Translations under genes and position numbers: made by a program
Shown here: one piece after another, positions 12,705 to 21,501 of the stretch
Layout: each line of letters starts with the position of its first letter
Numbering within the stretch: position 1 is the first letter of the stretch
Notes under the pieces: model-generated
Told to the model about the DNA's origin: nothing
The model's database searches: none
Seen by the model: the letters and a program-made list of their open reading frames with translations, nothing else
DNA from: Fimenecus sp045613685
GTDB lineage: Bacteria > Bacillota > Clostridia > Oscillospirales > Acutalibacteraceae
Length of the DNA: 21,592 nt
Direction of reading: 5' to 3'
Assembly (NCBI GenBank): GCA_045613685.1
Contig: JAZLBL010000039.1
Location: 1 to 21,592 of the forward strand

Positions 12705-14135
12705 TTATGCTTTCTTCTTTGGTTTCATAACCAAAGCGCCGATTGCCATAATTACAGCGAATACCACAAGGTAGAAAAGAACTGGGCAAGAGAATTCGCC
12801 GTTTTCTTTTGCTGCAAGGTATGGCATATAGCCGTGTGAATAGAGAGCTGCAAACACCATAAATGCTGAACCAACCACACCAAGTGCAGGAAGAACAAAT
12901 CTCTTAACTGCTGAAAGTTCTTTTTCTTTAATCATAAACTTAATGAACATTGGAATGTAAAGTGCATAAATTGTTATGATTGGAAGTTCTGATGAGTCAA
13001 AGCTGAATTTACCGAACCAAGGTGTAGCTGTAAGGTTTGCACCATAGAAGTAAACAAGCCATGCAGCAACAATTACAAGACCAACAATACATGAGTTTGA
13101 AGGCATACCTGATGCTGGGTCAACCTGTTTCATAAGGTCAACCTTTGGACCCATGTTACGAACTGAAAGTGAGTACATACCACGGATTGTACCGATAAGA
13201 AGACCATTAAGTGTGCCAAGGCAAGAAACTGCAACGAAGAGGTTGAGAATATTACCAAGAACATTGCCGAAAACTGTTGTGAAAGCAGAAGCTGTTCCTT
13301 CGTCCATAAGAGTCTTAACAGGAGCTCCGCCTGCAACACCTATGTAGTAGAAGAGGTAAATTGCAATAATAATGATACCACCAACAATAAGAGCGATAGG
13401 AAGATTCTTTTTAGAATCTTTGATTTCTGAGTTGATTGATGTAGCAAGAATCCAACCTTCATAAGCAAAAGCAGTAGCAACAACAGCACCAAAAAGTGGT
13501 GACATGTCGCCAGCGCTTGTAGCAAAGTTAGAAGCAAGGATTGATGTTGTCTCACCAGCAAGATTGTGTGTAAGACCATAAATTGTACCAACAATTGCCA
13601 TCAAAAGAAGTGGAATAAACTTGATGAATGTAGCACTAATCTGAAGTTTACCAGCAAGCTTTGAAGAAAGTGTATTTACAGCAAATGTGCAAATAAGAAT
13701 AAAGCCTGCGAGAAGGAATGTTTCGCTACCTGTTACAGGGTCGCCTGCGAGCTGTAAATCAGGGTTTACTGATACCAAGAAAGTAAGGAAGTATCTTGCA
13801 GTAAGCCATGCAAGAACAGATGTCATTGCAGGCATATAGATTGTTGTTGCAAACCAACCCATCATATAGCCGTATTTGCTACCGATTGTTGCCTCAGCAT
13901 AGTCAACAAGACCGTTAACTTTTTCATAACGCTGAGCCATAACACAGAATGCGAGAACACAGCAAATCATAATAATGCCGCCGACAACCCACGCCAAAAT
14001 GCCAAGAGGCATGTCGCCGTTAGTTTTTTGAAGAATTGCCTGTGCTTTGAAGAAGACACCTGAGCCTACAACAGTACCTACAACCATGCAGATAGCCATT
14101 AAAAGCCCATATTGCTTTTTGAGACCATTTTCCAT
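12705..14135 (-). CDS. APC-superfamily amino acid permease
   Basis: This 476-residue polytopic membrane protein has about 12 hydrophobic segments. The first helix carries VVGTVVGSGVFFK, the unwound GSG substrate-binding segment of APC transporters. Helix 6 holds FAYEGWILATS, and CLGTLNGLLIGTIRGMYSLS follows; these match the LAT-like exchanger branch that includes Bacillus SteT (serine/threonine exchanger). It probably exchanges or takes up neutral amino acids across the cytoplasmic membrane; the exact substrate is not readable. I chose the ATG at 14133-14135, three codons inside a longer frame, because AAGGA is 8 bases upstream, while the first ATG overlaps that site. It is monocistronic, with its own strong promoter and a 3' hairpin. 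Confidence 0.88.
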   Translation of the reverse strand: MENGLKKQYGLLMAICMVVGTVVGSGVFFKAQAILQKTNGDMPLGILAWVVGGIIMICCVLAFCVMAQRYEKVNGLVDYAEATIGSKYGYMMGWFATTIYMPAMTSVLAWLTARYFLTFLVSVNPDLQLAGDPVTGSETFLLAGFILICTFAVNTLSSKLAGKLQISATFIKFIPLLLMAIVGTIYGLTHNLAGETTSILASNFATSAGDMSPLFGAVVATAFAYEGWILATSINSEIKDSKKNLPIALIVGGIIIIAIYLFYYIGVAGGAPVKTLMDEGTASAFTTVFGNVLGNILNLFVAVSCLGTLNGLLIGTIRGMYSLSVRNMGPKVDLMKQVDPASGMPSNSCIVGLVIVAAWLVYFYGANLTATPWFGKFSFDSSELPIITIYALYIPMFIKFMIKEKELSAVKRFVLPALGVVGSAFMVFAALYSHGYMPYLAAKENGEFSCPVLFYLVVFAVIMAIGALVMKPKKKA

Positions 14136-14168
14136 AAAAACCATCCTTTAAAAAAATATTTACATGTC

Positions 14169-14197
14169 ATTATACAACAGAATTTAACAAATGTAAA
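14169..14197 (-). promoter_or_regulatory. Predicted sigma-A promoter of the permease gene
   Basis: On the minus strand TTTACA (14192-14197) and a perfect TATAAT (14169-14174) are 17 bases apart, just upstream of the AAGGA and start codon. Confidence 0.72.
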
Positions 14198-14256
14198 CAA
14201 TTTTAGCGAAAAAGTTTTAACAAATTAAAGCGTTAATGCAATGAAAGTAAAAACAT

Positions 14257-14287
14257 AAAAGAGGAATGTTTTCAACATCCCTCTTTT
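14257..14287 (-). terminator. Terminator of the spoVAD transcript
   Basis: A 14-bp stem with one mismatch (14257-14270 with 14274-14287) has a 3-base loop and is followed on the minus strand by TTTTATGTTTTT. It overlaps the stop codon of the 45-codon ORF, which suggests that this ORF is the true end of the transcription unit. Confidence 0.8.
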
Positions 14288-14423
14288 AAGCAGTCTCGCG
14301 CATAATATTTACTATTCTGAAAACGGTAAAGGCTATTATCCCAACAGTCAGTGCATTTTTCAGAAAATTCAAAAATTTCAATGTGTTTGTAAGTTTTATA
14401 ATTGTATTTATATCTTGCATCAT
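14286..14423 (-). CDS. 45-residue single-pass membrane protein coupled to spoVAD
   Basis: The minus-strand ORF starts at the ATG at 14421-14423, one base after the spoVAD stop. It reads MMQDINTIIKLTNTLK and ends MRETA. One hydrophobic stretch near residues 17-40 (FLNFLKNALTVGIIAFTVF) suggests a single membrane helix. GGGTGA, inside the last codons of spoVAD, is a well-placed ribosome binding site. The operon terminator begins at its stop codon. No family is recognised; it is far shorter than SpoVAE (over 110 residues) and not clearly similar to it. The positioning argues for a real translated gene made with SpoVAD in the forespore, but the coding call rests on context alone. Confidence 0.55.
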   Translation of the reverse strand: MMQDINTIIKLTNTLKFLNFLKNALTVGIIAFTVFRIVNIMRETA

Positions 14424-14424
14424 T

Positions 14425-15447
14425 TTATTCACCCGATGTTAAAAGTATTCCATGTGCTATTGATGGTATGCTCTCACCCTGCAAAGCAGATGTGGCAGAA
14501 AGCAACGCACCTGTGCCCACAAAAAGCACTTTATTTAATTCTTTGTTTATGAGTTTTTTCATTATATATGAATTCACCACTGCACCACTACATCCACAAC
14601 CCGAGCCACCCGCATGCACATCTTGTCTCTCAAGGTCATAAATCATTAGTCCACAATCATTATGGACTGGTGAAATATCATAATCGTAATCTTTATTAAG
14701 CAAATCGATGAGCAATTCTGAACCGACCTTGCCCAAATCCCCTGTTAAAATCAAATCATAATCATTAGGTTTTGTTTTTGTATCTTTCAAAAAGTCTGCA
14801 ATAGTCGTTGCGGCTGCCGGTGCCATTGCCGCGCCCATATTATTTGCATCTTTAATGCCCAAATCCGTGATTTTGCCAAAAATACAAGCCTCTATACAAG
14901 GTGTATTTTCTCTATGACTTGTAATTACCGACGCACCCGATGCGGTTGCTGTTCTTTGCGCCGCAGGTGGTCTTTGTCCACCATATTCCAGAGGCAAACG
15001 AAATTGTCTTTCGGCAGATGCAAAGTGAGATGATGTTGACGCTACTGCATAATTTATTGCTCCTGACTCTGCCAAAACACTTGCCGTTGCCATTGAAAGT
15101 GCCATTGTTGAACAAGCACCATACATTCCCATAAAAGGCATTTGCATTTCTCTTATACCAAAAGATGTACCAATACACTGATTAAGCAAGTCCCCTGCCA
15201 TAATCAAATCAATGTCTTTTGGTGATAAATCCGCTTTTGCAATAGCTCTTGTTACTGATTCTCGATGCAGTGCACTTTCTGCTTTCTCCCAAGACGGACA
15301 ACCATCAATGGAATCGTCGTCATAGCAATGGTCAAACTCTTTGGCGAGTGGACCTTCACCTTCGGTTTTGCCAACAATGGCGGCACTACCGATTATTGAT
15401 GGTTTTGTTTCTAATAAAAGTGTGTATCTTCCAAGACGGGTAATCAT
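14425..15447 (-). CDS. spoVAD: Stage V sporulation protein AD
   Basis: This 340-residue protein has the thiolase-like fold of SpoVAD. Signature stretches are SPKDIDLIMAGDLLNQC, MYGACSTMALS, SSHFASAERQFRLPLEYGG, NNMGAAMAPAAATTIADF, DYDLILTGDLGKVGSELL, HNDCGLMIYD and GGSGCGCSG. SpoVAD binds dipicolinic acid and, with SpoVAC and other SpoVA proteins, moves it through the spore inner membrane during sporulation and germination. I chose the ATG at 15445-15447 because GGAGTGA is 5 bases upstream; a longer frame adds 19 residues with no support. The length matches Bacillus SpoVAD (338). Unusually, no spoVAC lies upstream and no spoVAE downstream; only a 45-codon ORF follows. A forespore sigma-G promoter is expected between 15448 and 15505, but I see only a weak match (TGCATT). 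Confidence 0.95.
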   Translation of the reverse strand: MITRLGRYTLLLETKPSIIGSAAIVGKTEGEGPLAKEFDHCYDDDSIDGCPSWEKAESALHRESVTRAIAKADLSPKDIDLIMAGDLLNQCIGTSFGIREMQMPFMGMYGACSTMALSMATASVLAESGAINYAVASTSSHFASAERQFRLPLEYGGQRPPAAQRTATASGASVITSHRENTPCIEACIFGKITDLGIKDANNMGAAMAPAAATTIADFLKDTKTKPNDYDLILTGDLGKVGSELLIDLLNKDYDYDISPVHNDCGLMIYDLERQDVHAGGSGCGCSGAVVNSYIMKKLINKELNKVLFVGTGALLSATSALQGESIPSIAHGILLTSGE

Positions 15448-15510
15448 AATTTCACTCCATTTTTCTTTATAAATATTTTTACCCGTAATTTTAAAAAAAT
15501 GCATAAAAAA

Positions 15511-15531
15511 GAGAGTGGATTAACCACTCTC
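15511..15531 (-). terminator. Terminator of the alaX-to-ABC transporter operon
   Basis: GAGAGTGG (15511-15518) pairs with CCACTCTC (15524-15531) around a 5-base loop. Six T follow on the minus strand. It lies 11 bases after the stop of the ABC transporter gene and separates that operon from spoVAD. T-rich flanks on both sides could make it bidirectional. Confidence 0.87.
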
Positions 15532-15542
15532 TAATTTTTTTA

Positions 15543-17210
15543 TTAAAATTTGATTTTTCTATCACATATTGAAAGTGCTGCAGGACGATGAGTAATGAGA
15601 ATAACCGTCTTATCTGTCATCGTGCGCAAATTCTTAAGTAATTGTTCTTCTGTTATACCATCAAGTGAGCTTGTCGCTTCGTCAAGCATCAAAATCGGTC
15701 TTTCCGACATTATTGCTCGTGCAATGGCAAGACGTTGGATTTGTCCTTCTGAAAGCCCTGACCCTTGTTCACCTAAAATTGTATCGAGTCCGTCTGGCAA
15801 CTCTTTAACAAAATCATCTGCGCAAGCAATTCTGAGTGCCGAATAAATTGCATCATCATTTTTCATAAGTTCAGCATTGTTAAAGGTTAACACTTCACGG
15901 ATTGTTCCGCTGACAAGGAAATTACCCTGCGGTACATAAGCGAAAAGCCCACGCCATTCTGCTGATAATTCTGCTTTTGTGCCATCGTTATTGAGCAAAT
16001 ACTTTTCACCTTTATCTAAAGGATAAAGACTCATCATAAGTTTCATTGCTGTACTCTTGCCACAACCCGATTTGCCCACAAAAGCCACATATTCGCCTTT
16101 TTTAATCTCAATATTTTTCTTATCAAGCACGTGGGTTTTGCCATTGCCCATTTCTGCATAAGAGAAATAAACATTATGTAAACCAACTGCTGCAAAATCG
16201 TTATTATAGTATTCTTTCACGTCTTCGTTTGAACGAATTTCACCGTCATAGTCAGAATTCATATTTTCAATTTCTATAAGGCGTTCTGCGCTTGCTATCA
16301 TAGAATAATATAATGGAAGATAGCCCGAAATATTTGAAAATGGTGCTTCAACTTGGTTTATAAGTTGTAAAATAGCCATCATTGTGCCATAACTCATGGC
16401 ATCTTTTGAAATGTTAGTTGCACAAATAATTACACCAAGAATATATGCTCCACGCATTGCAAGATTCATTGCCACAGAACAAGCATTAACAAAACGAACT
16501 CGTTTCATTCTTGCTTTAACAAGCTCATCTGAATATTCTTCAGCTTCTTGCTCGGTTTCTGTTTCTTGAATAAATGTTTTGACAATAATCAAATTGTTTA
16601 TTCTCTCTTGCATAAATGAACGCACTTTGCCATCGGCTTGTTGAGTGTTTCTGTGGTATTGCTTCAATTTATCTCTCACGACAAAAGAAAAAATTGCCAA
16701 CAGAACACCTGCAGGAATTAAAATTACCACAAGTTGCGGAACCAATACAAAAAGCATAATTACCGCACCGCAAAGACGCACAACTGTGCCACAAAGTCCC
16801 GGGATAATCTGTACAGCGGCATTGATTACAACTGTTGTGTCAGACGTAATTCTGTTCATCCACTCACCTGAGTGTACATCTGATACGCTCGCATAAGAAC
16901 GGTTAAGAAGTTTTGAGAACACCTTGTTTCTGAACGTTTTTTCAAGTCTGGATTTTGCTTTTTCATCAAGATATTTATTAAGTGCAATGCAAGCAATCAT
17001 ACAAATAACAATAACGCAAAGAAAAACTATATCCCTTATCATCACTTGTGTGTTTTTTGCCACAGCAGAGTCAATAATTTCTCTCAATGAAAGAGCAAAC
17101 ACAACGCCAAACACACCCTGAACAGATTGTATCAGAGTGAGAAGAATAATCCATATTTTATTTTTGCCGATAATGTTACTTATCCATTTCAATACGGAAA
17201 AAGATTTCAT
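15543..17210 (-). CDS. ABC exporter half-transporter (permease-ATPase fusion)
   Basis: This 555-residue protein has an N-terminal membrane domain (about residues 15-310, six helices expected) and a C-terminal nucleotide-binding domain. The Walker A is GKSGCGKST (379-387), the Q loop is YVPQ (Q428), the signature is LSEGQ (486-490), Walker B is ILMLDEA with D510-E511, and the H loop is H541. All are intact, so it should hydrolyse ATP. The protein ends 14 residues after the H loop at CDRKIKF, omitting the short C-terminal segment common in exporters. Half-transporters of this type act as dimers; the substrate (peptide, lipid or drug) cannot be told. No partner half-transporter is adjacent, so a homodimer is likely. 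Its ribosome binding site AGGGGA follows the Dabb gene stop by a few bases; it is the last gene of the operon. Confidence 0.9.
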   Translation of the reverse strand: MKSFSVLKWISNIIGKNKIWIILLTLIQSVQGVFGVVFALSLREIIDSAVAKNTQVMIRDIVFLCVIVICMIACIALNKYLDEKAKSRLEKTFRNKVFSKLLNRSYASVSDVHSGEWMNRITSDTTVVINAAVQIIPGLCGTVVRLCGAVIMLFVLVPQLVVILIPAGVLLAIFSFVVRDKLKQYHRNTQQADGKVRSFMQERINNLIIVKTFIQETETEQEAEEYSDELVKARMKRVRFVNACSVAMNLAMRGAYILGVIICATNISKDAMSYGTMMAILQLINQVEAPFSNISGYLPLYYSMIASAERLIEIENMNSDYDGEIRSNEDVKEYYNNDFAAVGLHNVYFSYAEMGNGKTHVLDKKNIEIKKGEYVAFVGKSGCGKSTAMKLMMSLYPLDKGEKYLLNNDGTKAELSAEWRGLFAYVPQGNFLVSGTIREVLTFNNAELMKNDDAIYSALRIACADDFVKELPDGLDTILGEQGSGLSEGQIQRLAIARAIMSERPILMLDEATSSLDGITEEQLLKNLRTMTDKTVILITHRPAALSICDRKIKF

Positions 17211-17222
17211 TTTAATCCCCTA

Positions 17223-17522
17223 TTATTCCCAGATATCAACAGCACCACGATTTTCTGTTACCTTTGCAACACAACTTGCAACCGCTTTATGTTCTGGGTG
17301 AGTTTTATATTTTTCTAATTCTTCTTCATTTTCAGTTTCGACAACTAAAAGTGCATCAAAATTTCTTTCGCATTCAACCTGATTTTTAAGGAACGTGAGC
17401 TTTTTAATGTGAGAGACCTTTTCAGGCAATGCTTCAAGACCATTTTTTACAATTTCAATATTTTCGTCTTTGGTCTTTCCTTCTGCGTCTTTAAATTTCC
17501 ACATTACAATATGTTTGAGCAT
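17223..17522 (-). CDS. Dabb-family protein (dimeric alpha/beta barrel)
   Basis: This is a 99-residue small soluble protein. It starts MLKHIVMWKFKDAEGKT, the usual opening of stress-responsive A/B barrel (Dabb) proteins, and continues with ALPEKVSHIKKLTF, NFDALLVVETENEEELEKYKTHPEHKAV and a final VDIWE. The family forms dimeric ferredoxin-like barrels; most members have no assigned reaction, although some are cyclases or oxygenase-like. It lies 4 bases after tatD, whose stop codon is inside this gene's AAGGTGA ribosome binding site, so the two are translationally coupled. A stress role is suggested only by family naming. Confidence 0.88.
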   Translation of the reverse strand: MLKHIVMWKFKDAEGKTKDENIEIVKNGLEALPEKVSHIKKLTFLKNQVECERNFDALLVVETENEEELEKYKTHPEHKAVASCVAKVTENRGAVDIWE

Positions 17523-17526
17523 ATTA

Positions 17527-18294
17527 TCACCTTATATTAAATAATGTTCTTGCATTTTTATCTGTTAAATCAAGAATTTCTTGAGCAGACACTTCTCGCA
17601 ATTCTGCAATTTTTTCTGCAGTATAAGGAATATGCAAAGAATCACATCTTTTGCCCCTAAACGGCACGGGAGTCATATATGGTGCATCTGTTTCAATCAA
17701 CAATCTATCACTTGGAATAAACTTTGCGACTTCGCAAGGTTTGACTGCGTTTTTAAATGTAACAGCACCACCAAGACCGATATACATACCCAGTTTAATG
17801 ATTTCTTTTGCCATTTCTACGCTACCTGAAAAGCAATGAAGAACACCTTTGGGTTTATGTTTTTTCAAGATGTTGAGAGTGTCTTCGTGAGATTCTCTAT
17901 CGTGGAAGATAATAGGTAAACCGAGCTCATTTGCAAGTTCAATCTGTTTTTCAACGAGAAGCAACTGCTGTTCTCTGCTTTCTTTTTCATAGTGATAATC
18001 AAGCCCTATTTCACCGATTGCAACACACTTTTCATCTTTTGCAAGCTCTTTTATTCTCTCTAAATCACCGTCTTTATATTCACCATTTTCAAGCGGATGA
18101 AACCCAACCGCTGAATAGACGAAATCATATTTATGAGAGAGCATAACTGCAAATTCACTTGTTGCAATATCTACACCACAACAGACAATTCCTGATATTC
18201 CTTTATCTTTGAATGAGTCGAGCAATTCATCGCGGTCAACGTCAAATTGCTCGTCATCATAATGTGCGTGTGAATCAAAAATATTATGATACAT
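17527..18294 (-). CDS. tatD: TatD-family metal-dependent DNase
   Basis: This 255-residue TIM-barrel metallohydrolase has the metal-binding motifs DSHAHYD near the N-terminus, GEIGLDYHY with the bridging glutamate, IFHDRESH, LHCFSGS and ETDAPYMTPVPFRGKR. All metal ligands expected for the family are present. TatD enzymes are magnesium-dependent 3'-5' exonucleases that process DNA ends; some members act as D-aminoacyl-tRNA deacylases. The start codon shares one base with the metG stop (TAATG), so it is coupled to metG. The metG-tatD order is common in Gram-positive bacteria and elsewhere. Confidence 0.93.
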   Translation of the reverse strand: MYHNIFDSHAHYDDEQFDVDRDELLDSFKDKGISGIVCCGVDIATSEFAVMLSHKYDFVYSAVGFHPLENGEYKDGDLERIKELAKDEKCVAIGEIGLDYHYEKESREQQLLLVEKQIELANELGLPIIFHDRESHEDTLNILKKHKPKGVLHCFSGSVEMAKEIIKLGMYIGLGGAVTFKNAVKPCEVAKFIPSDRLLIETDAPYMTPVPFRGKRCDSLHIPYTAEKIAELREVSAQEILDLTDKNARTLFNIR

Positions 18295-20237
18295 TATCTT
18301 ATTCTTGCTCCGTTTGGCATATCTTTATCAACAAAAATTACCTTTGCATCTTCTTCAGTTACATCTGCTGCGAGAATCATACCATTTGATTCAACACCGC
18401 AAAGAACTGCAGGTTTAAGGTTTGCAACAACGATAATCTTTTTGCCAATAAGGTCTTCTGGTTTATACCATTTTGCAATACCACTTGCAACAATTCTGTC
18501 TGTGCCTGTGCCATCATCAAGAGTGAGTTTCAAAAGTTTCTTTGCCTTTTTGATTGGCTCACAGTCTTTAACTTCTGCAACACGGAGTTCAACTTTCATA
18601 AAATCATTGAATTCAATCTGTGCAAGACCTTCAATTTTTGGTGCAGGAGCATTCGCTTTCATTTCTGCTTCTTTTTTAGCCTGTAATTCTGCGATAAGTT
18701 TTTCACCATCAATTCTTGAGAAAAGTGGTGTAGCAGTGCCAACTTTAACACCTGCTTCGAGTCCGCCCCAAACTTTAATACTATCATAAGTTGCAGGAGA
18801 AACATTCATTTGCTCTGCAATTTTAACTACAGTTTCAGGCATAATTGGTGCAAAGAGACCTGAAAGCACACGGATACCTTCAAGAAGATTATAAAGCACT
18901 GTGCCGAGTTTTTCTTTCTGTGCTTCGTCCTTTGCAAGTGCCCAAGGCATTGTTTCGTCGATATATTTGTTGCAACGACGAGCAAAGTTCATAACGCATT
19001 CAACAGCATCACTCATCTTGTATTCTGAAAGGTATTTATCAAATCCTGCGATTGCTTTTTGTGCAGATTCTTTCAAATCTTCGTCAAATTCAGTAGGACA
19101 AACAGGTGCCTGAATTACACCATCAAAATATTTATTCTGCATTGCAATAGTACGATTAACAAGGTTGCCGAGTGTATTTGCAAGGTCAGAATTAAAGCGG
19201 TCAATCATTGCTTCATAAGTGATTGAGCCGTCATTTGCGTGTGGCATTTCTGAAAGAAGATAGTAACGCACAGCATCAACGCCGAAGATTTGTGTTAAAT
19301 CGTCAGCATAAATAACATTACCACGAGATTTACTCATTTTGTCTTCACCGAAAAGAAGCCAAGGGTGACCATAAACTTGTTTTGGAAGTGGCTCACCGAG
19401 TGCCATAAGCATAATTGGCCAGTAAATTGTATGGAAACGCACAATATCCTTACCGATGATATGAACATCAGCAGGCCAATATTTATTATAAAGGTCGCCA
19501 CTACCGTCTGGGTCATAGCCTAATGCAGTAATATAGTTTGAAAGTGCGTCAATCCAAACATAAATAACGTGCTTGTCATCAAATGAAACAGGCACACCCC
19601 ATTTGAATGATGAACGAGATACGCACAAATCCTGAAGTCCTCGCTTAATGAAGTTATTAAGCTTTTCTTTTTTGCGTGCTCCAGGATAAATGACGTTTTC
19701 ATTATTTTCAATGAATTCTTCAAGCTGTTTTTGATATTTTGAGAGTTTTAAGAAATATGTTTCTTCTTTTTCTTTATGAACATCTCTGCCACAGTCAGGA
19801 CATTTGCCATCAACTAACTGACTTTCAGTCCAGAATGACTCACAAGGAGTGCAGTAAAGACCTTCATATTCACTCTTATAAATATCGCCCTGGTCATAGA
19901 GCTTTTTGAAAATTTTCTGAACAGTTTTTTCGTGATAATCGTCAGTTGTACGAATAAAGTGGTCATAAGTTGTGTTGAGCAAATCGCAGATATCTTTGAT
20001 TTCACCTGCAACCTTATCAACATATTCTTTAGGACTAACACCAGCGTCCTTTGCATATTCTTCAATTTTTTGACCGTGCTCGTCAGTACCTGTCAGAAAG
20101 AAAACATCAAAGCCCTGCATTCGCTTGTACCTCGCAATAGCGTCGGTAAGCACTATTTCATAGCTGTTACCGATATGTGGCTTGCGTGATGTATACGCAA
20201 TAGCAGTTGTGATGTAAAACTTTGGCTTTTCACACAT
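18294..20237 (-). CDS. metG: Methionyl-tRNA synthetase with C-terminal tRNA-binding domain
   Basis: This is a 647-residue class I aminoacyl-tRNA synthetase. It shows TTAIAYTSRKPHIGN with the HIGN motif at 21-24, a zinc knuckle (C129, C132, C146, C149), the KMSKS loop at 300-304, and the anticodon-binding helical domain. The last 100 residues form an EMAP/Trbp111-type tRNA-binding domain (FMKVELRVAEVKDCEPIKKA). It charges tRNA-Met with methionine in the cytoplasm. Length and domain order are normal for Firmicutes. AAGGGG lies about 9 bases upstream of the ATG. It follows the AlaX gene by 22 bases. No T-box leader is visible, as the gap is too short to hold one. Confidence 0.97.
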   Translation of the reverse strand: MCEKPKFYITTAIAYTSRKPHIGNSYEIVLTDAIARYKRMQGFDVFFLTGTDEHGQKIEEYAKDAGVSPKEYVDKVAGEIKDICDLLNTTYDHFIRTTDDYHEKTVQKIFKKLYDQGDIYKSEYEGLYCTPCESFWTESQLVDGKCPDCGRDVHKEKEETYFLKLSKYQKQLEEFIENNENVIYPGARKKEKLNNFIKRGLQDLCVSRSSFKWGVPVSFDDKHVIYVWIDALSNYITALGYDPDGSGDLYNKYWPADVHIIGKDIVRFHTIYWPIMLMALGEPLPKQVYGHPWLLFGEDKMSKSRGNVIYADDLTQIFGVDAVRYYLLSEMPHANDGSITYEAMIDRFNSDLANTLGNLVNRTIAMQNKYFDGVIQAPVCPTEFDEDLKESAQKAIAGFDKYLSEYKMSDAVECVMNFARRCNKYIDETMPWALAKDEAQKEKLGTVLYNLLEGIRVLSGLFAPIMPETVVKIAEQMNVSPATYDSIKVWGGLEAGVKVGTATPLFSRIDGEKLIAELQAKKEAEMKANAPAPKIEGLAQIEFNDFMKVELRVAEVKDCEPIKKAKKLLKLTLDDGTGTDRIVASGIAKWYKPEDLIGKKIIVVANLKPAVLCGVESNGMILAADVTEEDAKVIFVDKDMPNGARIR

Positions 20238-20259
20238 AGAAAATACCCCTTTCTGAAAA

Positions 20260-21420
20260 TTATAATGATGCTCTTTCGAGCAATTTGTTAACTATTTCTT
20301 CTTTTGTTGCATTAATTGTACCTTGGGCATAAAAATCTTTGCCCCCACCCCTACCATTAAAGGTAGAATTCAAGAATAAGACCATATCTTTTATGTTTTT
20401 ATTCTCACTTGCAACAACATATATAACCCCTGCATTCTCTGTTTTTGAGAATACACAGCAATATTCATTTTCTTTAATCAATGAGTTTGAGCAGAATCGC
20501 AATTCATCATAGGTTGCATTCTCGACAAATACACAGACACCATTGCCTATTGAAGTTTTTTCCATCTTCAAAAGAGCTAATTCTGATGACATCTTTTTGT
20601 TTTCTGCTTTTATGTCGCCTAAATCCTTGTGGATTTTTTGTGTCATATCGAAAGTTTCTTCTCGTTTTGAGCAAAGAAGATTCATTGCTTTTTTGTTTTG
20701 ATTATGAAGCATTGAATAGTCTTGAAGCGCCAAAACCCCTGCGACCATTTCAATTCTTGTGCCTTTTTTATATGGAATAAAGCTGATTATTTTTATTATT
20801 CCCACTTCGCCTGTATTAGCCACATGTGGTGCACAACAAGCACAAAGGTCAGTGTCTTCAATCTCTACTAAACGGACATTTTCGGTTATATCAAGCTTGC
20901 TTCGGTAATCATAATTTGACAACTCGTCAGCAGATGGATAAATCACATTGATTTTCTTATTTGCATAAATTACCTTGTTGACTTCAAGTTCGATTTTTGC
21001 AATGTCTTGCTCATTCAACGGACCATCCGTATCAAGAGTAACAACATTGTCACTCAAATGAAATCCCACATTATTGTAGCCATAAAGATTATGGATTACG
21101 CCTGAAACGATATGCTCGCCCGTATGATTCTGCATTCGAGAAAAACGAGTATCCCAATCAATTTCACAAGTTACAGTTTCACCAATTTTAAAAGGCTTAT
21201 CTGTTTTATGAGTGATAATTTCATCTTTAATCTGCACATCTGAAACAACTGCATCGGATATTTTGCCCTTATCGGAATATTGCCCCCCACCTTCAGGAAA
21301 AAAAGCAGTCTGGTCGAGCACAATAAAGTATGCATTTTCTTTTTCTTCACAAGATAAAACCACAGCATCAAAAGATTTTATATAGGAATTGTTTTCATAT
21401 AATTTCACAGTTGATGCCAT
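20260..21420 (-). CDS. AlaX-type alanyl-tRNA editing protein (long form)
   Basis: This 386-residue protein resembles the editing half of alanyl-tRNA synthetase without the catalytic part. The zinc-dependent editing domain shows QNHTGEHIVSGVI (HxxxH) and CACCAPHVANTGEVGII (Cys/His ligands). A helical region follows, then a DHHA1-like C-terminal domain ending GRGGGKDFYAQGTIN. Such proteins hydrolyse Ser- or Gly-tRNA-Ala made by mistake. I chose the ATG at 21418-21420 because GAGGTGA lies 6-7 bases upstream; a longer frame adds 13 unsupported residues. It is the first gene of the operon with metG, tatD, Dabb and the ABC transporter. An alternative role on other misacylated tRNAs is possible. Confidence 0.88.
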   Translation of the reverse strand: MASTVKLYENNSYIKSFDAVVLSCEEKENAYFIVLDQTAFFPEGGGQYSDKGKISDAVVSDVQIKDEIITHKTDKPFKIGETVTCEIDWDTRFSRMQNHTGEHIVSGVIHNLYGYNNVGFHLSDNVVTLDTDGPLNEQDIAKIELEVNKVIYANKKINVIYPSADELSNYDYRSKLDITENVRLVEIEDTDLCACCAPHVANTGEVGIIKIISFIPYKKGTRIEMVAGVLALQDYSMLHNQNKKAMNLLCSKREETFDMTQKIHKDLGDIKAENKKMSSELALLKMEKTSIGNGVCVFVENATYDELRFCSNSLIKENEYCCVFSKTENAGVIYVVASENKNIKDMVLFLNSTFNGRGGGKDFYAQGTINATKEEIVNKLLERASL

Positions 21421-21472
21421 GATTTTCACCTCGTTTTCTAAAAAAGGACACACTTTCACACATATTTAAATT

Positions 21473-21501
21473 ATTATAGCACAAAAAAATCGGTATGTAT
21501 A
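21473..21501 (-). promoter_or_regulatory. Predicted promoter of the alaX-metG operon
   Basis: On the minus strand TATACA (21496-21501) and a perfect TATAAT (21473-21478) are 17 bases apart. The -35 box lies in the loop and stem edge of the preceding terminator. The leader to the ATG would be about 45 bases, too short for a T-box. Confidence 0.62.

Noticed and set aside
21421..21472. T-box riboswitch ahead of the alaX-metG operon
   Set aside because: The predicted leader is only about 45 bases and no T-box sequence or specifier stem is present.
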